6,233 bases of DNA. Origin: a bacterium (lineage in GTDB: Bacteria > UBP14 > UBA6098). This document shows positions 1 through 6,071 of this stretch, piece after piece. A program made the translations under genes and the position numbers. The notes under the pieces were generated by a model. It had not been told where the DNA came from, searched no databases, and worked only from the letters and a program-made list of their open reading frames with translations. The stretch is from the NCBI GenBank assembly GCA_030642425.1, contig DAOWNU010000129.1:1-6233 (forward strand), in the 5' to 3' direction. The first letter of the stretch is position 1, and each line of letters begins with the position of its first letter.

Positions 1-34
1 ACTTGAAATAACAAGAAGAAAAAGGAGAATCATT

Positions 35-1450
35 ATGCTAAAACGATTGGTCTTTTCTATGGCGATAGGCCTTTTTGTTATGGCGGCTTTCGCCCAATCG
101 GTCGAGTATGATATTTTCGCCGAAGACAAGGTTATCGGCTCATGCAAAATTGAAATGAGCAAACGGGGAGGCGGATATTTTATCCGTAAAACAGGAGAGA
201 TTACCGACGCGCAGGGTCATAGAACGGTGGCCGAGGAAATGGTGGTTACCGCGAATTGGTTCCCGGAAGATTACTCTCTTCAGGCCACCTCTCCCGAAGG
301 CGAGACAACTCTGAGGGGCAGCTTTTCCGACACGGGGGTCGAGCTTTCCGGCAAGCTCGGGATGGGCGAGATTATGCAGACACTCGAGTCCGGCGAAAGG
401 CTGTCCGTATGGTCGGAACTCATCTGCATGTCTTCCGCGCTCATTCTCTTGCCGCGTGTGGATTACACGGTTACGGGGCAGCCGTTCGAGTTCCCCGTGG
501 TGATACCGGAAAAAATGGAGCTTGGGAGCGTTATCCTGACAACAACCCGCCAGGAGGGGGATGAATATATTGTCCACGGCGGCGTCCCCGGCGGATGGGA
601 ATTCGACGTCTGGTTCGACCCATCAAAAAACATGATCTCAAAATACGGACTGAAAGGCGGCTACGAGGTTCGGTTGACTTCGGACAGGGTCAAGCCCGGT
701 ATAGACGCAAAACCGCCCGGCTATAATCCGCTTACAGAAATGATCCTCGACGATTCGGATTTTATCGAAAGACTCGGCCGGGTGAAACATCTTACGAGCA
801 ATATGTCGATGTCTTTCCCGGCAGAGGCGGCGGAAAGGCTTTACCTGAACAGTTTCTCTCAGGAATTCGCCGGTGAGATCACATCCGAAATTGCCTCCGG
901 CTCCGTCGAAGTTAAAAAAATTGGACACAAAGTAACAAATACTCCCGACTGGCCGCTCTATTATCCACTTAAGGGCGTCGAGGATTTCTACACGATGCCC
1001 GAAAGAGGGATCGACTCCGACGATCCAAATATAAAAAGCCGCGCCGAAAAAACGGTCAATCCCGCACTGACGCTCTGGGACGCCGCGAGGGCCATAAATC
1101 TTTGGGTTTATCGCAACATCGAATACTCCGAAACAATGGGCGGCGCGAAGGAGACATTCGAATCGCTCGAGGGCAACAGCCGCTCGAAGGCGCTTCTTTG
1201 CGTTGCGATGTGCCGCGCAATGGATATCCCCGCGAGGATAGTCCAGGGCGTGCTTTATGCCGAAGGCCCGACCGATCATGCGTGGGTGGAGGTTTATCTG
1301 GGAGAGATCGCCGGATGGGGGCCTCTCGACCCGACTCTCGGCGAGGCGGACAAGATCAACGCAACACATATTTCTCTTTGGCTCGGAACAACTCTGCCGC
1401 CGATATTCGCCAAAGATATTGATTTCGAAAACACCGTCCTCGAGGATTAG
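35..1450 (+). CDS. Secreted transglutaminase-like protein lacking the catalytic Cys (paralogue 1)
   Basis: A 471-residue exported protein. The ATG is preceded by GGAG seven bases upstream. A Sec signal peptide covers residues 1-20 (MLKR, a hydrophobic stretch, then AFA before Q21). Residues 22-215 are beta-rich and resemble the opening of DUF3108/LolA-like periplasmic proteins (YDIFAEDKVIG), a weak assignment. Residues 345-440 match the transglutaminase-like core: a helix with CRAMDIPAR, then DHAWVEVYL and GWGPLDPT. H415 and D432 fit the catalytic His and Asp. The nucleophile position, twelve residues before the Arg of CRAMDIPAR, is S382 (AGC, one base from TGC) in GNSRSK. By family knowledge, transglutaminase-fold proteins without this Cys are usually inactive binding or scaffold domains, so I infer a non-catalytic periplasmic role. 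A Ser nucleophile or use of C389 is not excluded. It is first of three co-directional genes and a paralogue of the next. The domain call is secure; the function is unknown. Confidence 0.9.
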   Translation: MLKRLVFSMAIGLFVMAAFAQSVEYDIFAEDKVIGSCKIEMSKRGGGYFIRKTGEITDAQGHRTVAEEMVVTANWFPEDYSLQATSPEGETTLRGSFSDTGVELSGKLGMGEIMQTLESGERLSVWSELICMSSALILLPRVDYTVTGQPFEFPVVIPEKMELGSVILTTTRQEGDEYIVHGGVPGGWEFDVWFDPSKNMISKYGLKGGYEVRLTSDRVKPGIDAKPPGYNPLTEMILDDSDFIERLGRVKHLTSNMSMSFPAEAAERLYLNSFSQEFAGEITSEIASGSVEVKKIGHKVTNTPDWPLYYPLKGVEDFYTMPERGIDSDDPNIKSRAEKTVNPALTLWDAARAINLWVYRNIEYSETMGGAKETFESLEGNSRSKALLCVAMCRAMDIPARIVQGVLYAEGPTDHAWVEVYLGEIAGWGPLDPTLGEADKINATHISLWLGTTLPPIFAKDIDFENTVLED

Positions 1451-1492
1451 GATAGAATAATATCAGATTAACGCTTCTTGAATGGAACAACA

Positions 1493-2959
1493 ATGCGCAA
1501 GTTTAACTTGAGGACGCTCATCTTCACGCCGGTTGTGCTTATTCTAACGGCATCGGCCGCATTCGCACAGATCGATCTTCCGCCGGAGACATACGATTAT
1601 ATGCTTTTCTGGGGAGACCGGAAGATCGGGTATTTTACATATTCACTGGCTCCGAGAACCGGCGGATGGAAACTCGAGTCCGAGGCATTCATGTCGATTT
1701 CTGCGGGGGGAAGGCCAGGACGGCTTCGTATGTTGACATCGTGGAATCTCGACCCGAACATGCTGCCGGAAAACTATGAGCTGTCGATCTATTCCGGCGA
1801 GGATCTGCGTCAGCATATTACAATAAATATATCCGAAAAAACCGCGCAATTTAACGAGGGCACAAGCAGTTTTTCCGCGGATTTCCCGGAGGACGCCTTC
1901 ATTCTCGAGACAACTCTTCCCGACGGCTGGATATTGCTCGCGAAAAGAATCGATATTGCGGCGGACAGCATGTGTAATATCACCGCCCTTGTCCCGCAGA
2001 TGGGGAAATCGCTTCCGATGACCATATTCCCCGGACAATACGAGAAAACGGGGGGGGACGAATCGCGCAAATTTACTGCGAATATTGGCGGGGTCGATGT
2101 GGAATTTTTCGCTAAAACCCTCAACCGAATGATAACATACTGGAGCGTCCCCGGACGTGGGATCACCGCCAGATACACGCCGAATCTCGATAAAGACGCA
2201 ATAATAAGCGCGGCCTCCGCTCCCGATATTCTGGAGAAACTGATGACACAGAATCGACTCGTCGCGGATATCGACGTCGAATCGCCCCTCTTGCTTTCCA
2301 AATTAAGTGTCGCTCTCGACCTCCAGTTATCGCCGGATACCGGGCCGCTTCTCGATGGCAGATATCAGGATTTCGACGGCGAGATTATCGACGGGAAAAT
2401 TTTCGGACTTGCCAAACTGCGCGTGAAAGCTTATGAAGGAAAGGGCGCAATGGGCTATCCCGCCGGGCCGATTGTCGAGCCGGAATCGGGAAGCCTGTTC
2501 CCCTCGACAAATATCCAGAGCGATTCTCCCGATATCGCGGCGGTCGCCGGGAGCCTGATATCCGATTGCGGCGATGTCTGGTGCGCGGCAAAATTGCTGA
2601 ACCGTTTCGTCGCCGATTCTGTTGCCTTGAACGCCGAAACCAGGTCCTCGCTCACCGCGCTCGCTTTGCGCAACGGCAACGCTATCGCACATTCGAGGCT
2701 CTGCGTCGCCCTCCTGCGTTCTGTCGGGATACCCGCAAAAATTGTGGGCGGGCTTTTTCTGAACAACGGCTTCTGGGTGCGTCATCACTGGGTGCTGGTT
2801 TGGGCCGGAAACGGCGCCGGATGGGTTCCTATCGATCCGACAACCGGTGAGGACGTATCATTTTCCCCGGCGCATATCCTCCTGTGGAACGGCGAGGGGC
2901 ATATCGAACCGAAAATTTCAAACTCCGTCGTGGTGGAATCCTACGACATGGCGAAATAA
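1493..2959 (+). CDS. Secreted transglutaminase-like protein lacking the catalytic Cys (paralogue 2)
   Basis: A 488-residue exported protein, counted from the ATG at 1493. A TTG at 1478 would add five residues, but it has no ribosome-binding site and only lengthens the signal peptide. The ATG has a weak GGA six bases upstream. The signal peptide runs from MRKF to AAFA before Q26. The layout follows the upstream gene: a beta-rich N-terminal half starting ETYDYMLFWGDRKIG, then a transglutaminase-like domain near residues 350-470 with LLRSVGIPAK, VRHHWVLVW and GWVPIDPTTGED. The catalytic His and Asp are present, but the Cys position is Ala (GCT at 2681-2683) in GNAIAHSR. Both paralogues also share a Cys seven residues further on (LCVA) and a closing motif of the type A-H-I-x-L-W after DPT. 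The gap to the upstream gene is 42 nt and to the next gene 18 nt, so co-transcription is likely. An 8-base G run lies at 2050-2057. An active protease or transglutaminase seems unlikely; a structural or peptide-binding role is inference. Confidence 0.88.
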   Translation: MRKFNLRTLIFTPVVLILTASAAFAQIDLPPETYDYMLFWGDRKIGYFTYSLAPRTGGWKLESEAFMSISAGGRPGRLRMLTSWNLDPNMLPENYELSIYSGEDLRQHITINISEKTAQFNEGTSSFSADFPEDAFILETTLPDGWILLAKRIDIAADSMCNITALVPQMGKSLPMTIFPGQYEKTGGDESRKFTANIGGVDVEFFAKTLNRMITYWSVPGRGITARYTPNLDKDAIISAASAPDILEKLMTQNRLVADIDVESPLLLSKLSVALDLQLSPDTGPLLDGRYQDFDGEIIDGKIFGLAKLRVKAYEGKGAMGYPAGPIVEPESGSLFPSTNIQSDSPDIAAVAGSLISDCGDVWCAAKLLNRFVADSVALNAETRSSLTALALRNGNAIAHSRLCVALLRSVGIPAKIVGGLFLNNGFWVRHHWVLVWAGNGAGWVPIDPTTGEDVSFSPAHILLWNGEGHIEPKISNSVVVESYDMAK

Positions 2960-2977
2960 GACATAAGAGGTGAAAAC

Positions 2978-4282
2978 ATGAGAATACGAAACATCGTCAC
3001 GATTCAGCTTATAATCCTGTTTATTGTCCTGTGCGGAACCGCCGCGTCTTCGGATTTCTTCCGCTCGCCGGAGGAATACTCCCGATCGGGAAAGCATTTC
3101 TCCGGGTTGGCGCCGTCCGCCTCGAGCCACACCGGAGACCCGGACTGGCTCTACGATCTGTCATGGGCATACTATGAGGAGGGCATGAACGACGACGCGC
3201 TTCGCTATATCCGCAAAGCCCTCGAACAAAAACCGAATATGGCATTTCTCAACGCGCGCGCCGGAGATATTTTTCTGGCGATGGGCAATACCGACTCCGC
3301 GGCGGTCTATTACGAGGCCGCATTGAACAACGAGTATGAGTATATCGAGGCCTGGGAGAAGTTGGTGGCGCTCAAACCGGAATATTACGCCAATCTCGGC
3401 CTGCTCTATGCGGAAAAAATCGAAGAGCACAGCGACGCCGGGCTGTTGGAGAACGGCGAACACTATCTGAGCCTTTATATCGAGCGATTTCCCGAAGGCG
3501 ATTATACCGACGAGTGCCGAACCGCCCTCCAGCGAATCCAACTTCGGCGTAGGCAAAAGGAAAGCCGTCAGGCGCTGGACGATAATATCCGCACGGTTCA
3601 GGCCGAGGAAGCCCACAGAAAATCGGAGCAAAAGGCCGATAGGGAGAATTTCCGCACAGAAAAGCCCTGGATAGTCGGCTTTGGATTCTTCTCCGTGGTT
3701 CTCTCGGACGACCACGACTTTCTCGCGAAACATCCGGATGAGGTTATCGACGACACGCTCTCGATGAAAATTTACGCCGCCAACCTTAACGAGTTCGCTA
3801 TCGCGGGTGGGTATGTCATGGGGCCGTTATTCCTGAGGGGCCAATTCCATTTCGGCTCGACATCTTCGGGCAAGAATTATTTCCTGCGCGACCCGGTGAA
3901 ATGGAGCTATGATTACGATATTGACAGTTCATCTTCACCCTGGGATTCGGTATTAACAGATTCTACTATTAGCACGAAAGACGATGTCCGGCCAAAGGTG
4001 CACGCAATCAAAACGCTGCGATTCTCCGTGGCCGCGGATTATAATTTCTACTATATGAATCCGCTTTTGCTCTATGTCGGGGGCAACGCCGATATCGGCA
4101 CCGCCACACTGGACGACTCGCCGGAGAACAATTTCGATAGAATAACGCTCGCAGGCGCGGGTATCGGCGGCGGAGTGATGCTCCGTTTCTCCGATTTTCT
4201 TTTCGACCTGTCCTATCGAAGAAATGTTGTGGGGAGTTCCGCGGGCGGGAATATAGCCCTTATGGGCATATATAAATTCTGA
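2978..4282 (+). CDS. TPR protein with C-terminal outer-membrane beta-barrel
   Basis: A 434-residue exported protein with a clear GAGG seven bases before the ATG. The signal peptide covers about residues 1-24. C19 is preceded by Leu, so the lipobox is poor and signal peptidase I cleavage near TAAS is more likely. Residues 54-121 hold two good TPR units (WLYDLSWAYYEEGMNDDALR and the unit starting at M88), with degenerate helical repeats to about 180. Residues 183-228 are highly charged (Arg, Lys, Glu, Gln) and suit a coiled-coil linker. Residues 230-434 alternate hydrophobic and polar strands with turns, consistent with a small barrel of about eight strands. The last residue is Phe in GIYKF, the usual C-terminal signal read by the BAM assembly machinery. 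I infer a protein anchored in the outer membrane with its TPR region in the periplasm, where it could bind the products of the two preceding genes. The 18-nt gap supports an operon. No family name is recognised. Confidence 0.88.
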   Translation: MRIRNIVTIQLIILFIVLCGTAASSDFFRSPEEYSRSGKHFSGLAPSASSHTGDPDWLYDLSWAYYEEGMNDDALRYIRKALEQKPNMAFLNARAGDIFLAMGNTDSAAVYYEAALNNEYEYIEAWEKLVALKPEYYANLGLLYAEKIEEHSDAGLLENGEHYLSLYIERFPEGDYTDECRTALQRIQLRRRQKESRQALDDNIRTVQAEEAHRKSEQKADRENFRTEKPWIVGFGFFSVVLSDDHDFLAKHPDEVIDDTLSMKIYAANLNEFAIAGGYVMGPLFLRGQFHFGSTSSGKNYFLRDPVKWSYDYDIDSSSSPWDSVLTDSTISTKDDVRPKVHAIKTLRFSVAADYNFYYMNPLLLYVGGNADIGTATLDDSPENNFDRITLAGAGIGGGVMLRFSDFLFDLSYRRNVVGSSAGGNIALMGIYKF

Positions 4283-4366
4283 CCGCGGCACGCCGGAGAT
4301 CAATGCAATATCTGCATCGAGCGATGCCCATCTGTTCCCCGGGCGGTGCGTCCGCAATCTCCACCC

Positions 4367-4445
4367 TGTCATTTCGAGCGTAGCGAGAAATCTTCTTAAT
4401 TGGCGATAAGATTTCTCGTCGGGCTATGCCCTTCTCGAAATGACA
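4367..4445. repeat. Palindromic repeat with TGTCATTTCGAG ends
   Basis: This 79-bp element begins TGTCATTTCGAG and ends with its exact reverse complement CTCGAAATGACA. An inner inverted pair (AGAAATCTT and AAGATTTCT) continues the stem. It starts 85 bp after the stop of the TPR-barrel gene. The CATTTCGAG-type palindrome is familiar as a dispersed, non-autonomous repeat in many Bacteroidetes-like genomes. As RNA it would fold into a long hairpin and might act as a transcript end or stability element for the operon, but no U-tract follows, so that is inference. Confidence 0.8.
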
Positions 4446-4595
4446 ATACAGAAAATTTATGCGGCTGTGCGGCAGCATTTGTCGGTAATGCGGCGACAAT
4501 TATGCTTAGCCGCTGGCACGCCTCCCGCCAGTCGGCGCGTGCCGACCGCTCGATTCGCACGCCCTGCGTGTCCTGACCGACATTGTTATTCTTAA
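4446..4595. other. Non-coding stretch with one short hairpin
   Basis: I see no convincing gene here. The only structure is a perfect hairpin at 4531-4546, with arms GTCGGC and GCCGAC around GCGT. It resembles the GTCGG/CCGAC hairpin inside the element at 5943-6064, so it may be a fragment of the same repeat. The open frames crossing this stretch have no ribosome-binding site and run into repeats. Confidence 0.4.
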
Positions 4596-5042
4596 TCATT
4601 TTTCCGAACTACTTTTCGATTTGTTAGATGACTTTTCGACTGGCCGAGTGCTATAATCGCTTGGCCGAGTGCCATCGTCGATTGCCCAAGTGCTATAATC
4701 GCTTGGCCGAGTGGCATGATTGCTAAAAGATATTGTGCTACTTGGCGAAGATATTGATGCACTCGGCGAAGATACTGTGCTACTTGGCGAAGATATTAAC
4801 GCACTTGGCAAATATATTGTGCTACTTGGCGAGTAGATCGTAGCACTTGGCAAGTAGATCGTGCCACTTGGCGAGTAGATCGTGCCACTCGGCGAGTAGA
4901 TCGTGCCACTCGGCGAGTAGATCGACGCACTTGGCGAGTAGATCGTAGCACTTGGCAAGTAGATCGTGCCACTTGGCGAGTAGATTGTCTCACTCGACGA
5001 ATAGATCGTTGTTTTGGGCACATTTTCCGTGGTTTTCGACAC
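4596..5042 (-). CDS. Possible heptad-repeat Ser/Thr/Tyr/Pro-rich protein
   Basis: An open frame of 148 codons from a GTG start (MSKTTENVPKTT) to TGA, almost wholly made of the 21-bp array. It repeats a seven-residue unit of the type TIYSPSG, with variants in LPSA and SSPS. It ends in a diverged block (ATRPSDYSTWAIDDGTRP) and a Ser/Lys tail (SSNKSKSSSEK). A 3-bp deletion in the unit at 4725-4742 keeps the frame. Against coding: there is no clear ribosome-binding site, no signal peptide, and the consensus unit is open in five of six frames, so a long ORF here is expected by chance. Changes between units include silent ones (CCA/CCG, ACG/ACA) and many replacements, so they do not settle the matter. 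The YSPS heptad superficially recalls the RNA polymerase II tail, which is likely coincidence. Function unknown. Confidence 0.3.
   Translation of the reverse strand: MSKTTENVPKTTIYSSSETIYSPSGTIYLPSATIYSPSASIYSPSGTIYSPSGTIYSPSGTIYLPSATIYSPSSTIYLPSALISSPSSTVSSPSASISSPSSTISFSNHATRPSDYSTWAIDDGTRPSDYSTRPVEKSSNKSKSSSEK
4641..5015. repeat. Tandem array of eighteen ~21-bp units
   Basis: Contiguous units without spacers start at 4641, 4662, 4683, 4704, 4725 (18 bp), 4743, 4764 and then every 21 bp to 4995. The main unit on the plus strand opens TGGCGAGTAGATCG and closes GCACT or CCACT. Three blocks are visible: 4641-4724, opening TGGCCGAGTG; 4725-4826, opening TGGCGAAGATA; and 4827-5015, the most homogeneous. 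Diverged units probably continue leftwards to about 4605 (two copies of ACTTTTCGA about 20 bp apart). Units at 4827 and 4932 are identical, as are those at 4848 and 4953, so a five-unit (105-bp) block appears duplicated. It lies between two convergent genes. It could be a coding minisatellite or a purely DNA-level repeat. Confidence 0.93.
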
Positions 5043-5107
5043 CCGGATTTACGATAAGTTATTAACGAGCAAAGGTTTATATTGTTTTGGGTTAAATTCC
5101 CCAATCC

Positions 5108-5196
5108 GTAGGGGTCAACCGGTGGTTGACCCGTTTTAGGGATAAACTACCGTCGCCATTTTCGATTCGCGGGCGACCACACGGGTTCGCCCTTAC
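5108..5196. repeat. Two-hairpin GTAG...TTAC element with 35-bp filler
   Basis: The element opens GTAGGGG and has a perfect hairpin with arms GGGTCAACC (5112-5120) and GGTTGACCC (5124-5132) around GGT. After a filler it has a second, imperfect hairpin with arms starting GGGCGA (5171-5176) and ending TCGCCC (5187-5192), and closes TTAC. The same plan occurs at 5805-5905 and 6180-6233. A shorter reading ending at CTAC (5147-5150) is possible. It lies beyond the 3' end of the lipoprotein gene and just upstream of the possible heptad-repeat frame. Confidence 0.65.
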
Positions 5197-5299
5197 GGTA
5201 AAATCGCGTTTTCAATTTCGAAGGGTTGAGCAAATCGGCAATCGGCCCTGCCGACCGTTTTCAAATCGCGCCGCCCGCGTGGTCGGCTGCAGCGATTGG

Positions 5300-5773
5300 T
5301 TATCTGTTATTTAGTTTCTCAACGGTCTTCACACATTCGTCTTCAAACAACGGATGTTCTCTTTCTGGACAATTTATTAGATTATTTATGAATTCGATAT
5401 CCTCCCTTGTTCCGACTTCCCCCAAAATCTGAACAGCCTGCAGCCTTAAGAAAGCGATCTCGGAAGCGACACCTGTGTGTTGAGAATCCAATGCGTATTC
5501 TCTATTCTGGTTCTCAATAGATAGAAAAAGTTTGAGCTTGGTTTTAAGAAGGTCTTTCTCCGCAGCGCCGAGTTCCTCCAAACGAATGGCCTCGAGAAAA
5601 GCAACATTGTCTTGATACCGAAGTGGATCATTTGAGAGGAATAACATATCGAACTTTGTTGAAAAATCAGACCCGAGTGTGATAATAGTTTTAGGCGAAG
5701 GTGGCTTTTGAGATTTTTGTGTGCAACCAATAAGCCCTAATAAGACAAATAGAATGATTAGAGTTCTTATCAT
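5300..5773 (-). CDS. Small lipoprotein with HEAT-like segment
   Basis: A 157-residue predicted lipoprotein ending in TAA. The ATG at 5773 begins an ideal lipoprotein signal: MIRTL, a hydrophobic stretch, then the lipobox LIGC with C17 as the lipidated residue. The frame stays open upstream to 5863, but that extension is translated palindromic repeat (VERSRND), so it is rejected. No clear ribosome-binding site precedes the ATG. A GATAAT at 5789-5794 on this strand could be a -10 box with a very short leader, a weak call. After a Lys/Pro/Ser linker the mature part is helical. Residues about 103-133 (IAFLRLQAVQILGEVGTRED) read like a single HEAT repeat, which usually serves protein contacts. The gene is visibly richer in A+T than the operon to the left, suggesting a different history. 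It is flanked by repeats on both sides. The exact role is unknown. Confidence 0.85.
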   Translation of the reverse strand: MIRTLIILFVLLGLIGCTQKSQKPPSPKTIITLGSDFSTKFDMLFLSNDPLRYQDNVAFLEAIRLEELGAAEKDLLKTKLKLFLSIENQNREYALDSQHTGVASEIAFLRLQAVQILGEVGTREDIEFINNLINCPEREHPLFEDECVKTVEKLNNR

Positions 5774-5804
5774 GGCAGATATTTCGTTATTATCGTTGCA
5801 ATTC

Positions 5805-5905
5805 GTAGGGGCGCGACGGTGGCGCACCCGCTCGTCGTTTCGGCTCCGCTCAACGACCGGCATTTAGCGTTCCCTGAACGGAGTCGAAGGGAACCCAACC
5901 CCTAC
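5805..5905. repeat. GTAGGGG...CCCCTAC element interrupted by another repeat
   Basis: The left end opens GTAGGGG and forms a hairpin with arms GGGGCGC and GCGCACCC, with one bulged A. The right end is GGAACCCAACCCCTAC, matching the right arm of the element at 6180-6233 (GGAACCCGCCCCTAC) except for two bases. The left arm of the second hairpin is missing, and a different palindromic repeat occupies the space (5834-5894). The element lies 31 bp upstream of the lipoprotein start codon, so it is in that gene's promoter region. Confidence 0.65.
5834..5894. repeat. Double-hairpin repeat (GTCGTT/AACGAC and GTTCCC/GGGAAC)
   Basis: Two perfect 6-bp hairpins stand side by side: GTCGTT at 5834-5839 with AACGAC at 5852-5857, and GTTCCC at 5869-5874 with GGGAAC at 5889-5894. 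Their loops hold related text in opposite orientation (GGCTCCGCTC and GAACGGAGTCGAA). This is the well-known dispersed repeat whose translation gives VERSRND-like peptides in wrongly extended ORFs. It sits inside the GTAGGGG element and shares the bases GGAAC with it at the right junction. Confidence 0.75.
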
Positions 5906-5942
5906 GGAACATAAAAATGGAAAGAACGACACGAAAATATTC

Positions 5943-6064
5943 GTCATTGCGAGCGACTGAAAGGAGCGCGGCAATCTCGTTGCATTCAAGGAGATTGCCA
6001 CGTCGGTCGGCAATGCCGACGGATAACTTGCTCAACGGCTCCGCCGATTCGCTCCTGCAAATGA
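5943..6064. repeat. Palindromic repeat with GTCATTGCGAG end
   Basis: The left end is GTCATTGCGAGCGA and the right end is the imperfect complement TCGCTCCTGCAAATGA. Inside is a perfect 9-bp pair, GGCAATCTC (5970-5978) and GAGATTGCC (5991-5999), followed by a GTCGG/CCGAC hairpin at 6006-6020. The CATTGCGAG...GCAATCTC palindrome is a familiar dispersed repeat in many bacterial genomes. It fills most of the gap between the sorting-domain gene (stop at 6072) and the lipoprotein gene. As RNA it would fold just after the stop codon of the former, so it could double as a transcript end. Confidence 0.75.
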
Positions 6065-6071
6065 AAGATTA

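Noticed and set aside
638..1369. Long open frame on the minus strand opposite the first gene
   Set aside because: It is antisense to a well-supported coding region, has no ribosome-binding site, and its product has no recognisable domain or signal; it reflects the codon bias of the real gene.
1478..1492. TTG start for the second transglutaminase-like gene
   Set aside because: It lacks a ribosome-binding site and only adds MNGTT to an already typical signal peptide beginning at the ATG at 1493.
3032..3034. Lipidation Cys in the TPR-barrel protein
   Set aside because: C19 is preceded by IVL, lacking the small residue needed at -1; cleavage by signal peptidase I after the TAAS region fits better.
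4303..4316. Intrinsic terminator after the operon
   Set aside because: A 5-bp stem (ATGCA/TGCAT) is present but is short and not followed by a T-run.
4641..5015. CRISPR array
   Set aside because: The 21-bp units are contiguous with no unique spacers, and no cas-like gene is nearby.
4796..5104. Arg/Ser-rich alternative frame over the 21-bp array
   Set aside because: It is a second reading of the same repeats; openness follows from the 21-bp period, and it has no support beyond an ATG.
5126..5432. Small plus-strand open frames
   Set aside because: They cross the GTAG element and then run antisense to the lipoprotein gene, with no ribosome-binding site or domain.
5774..5863. Upstream extension of the lipoprotein gene
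   Set aside because: The extra 30 residues are the translation of palindromic repeats (VERSRND type), and the lipoprotein signal starts at the internal ATG at 5773.
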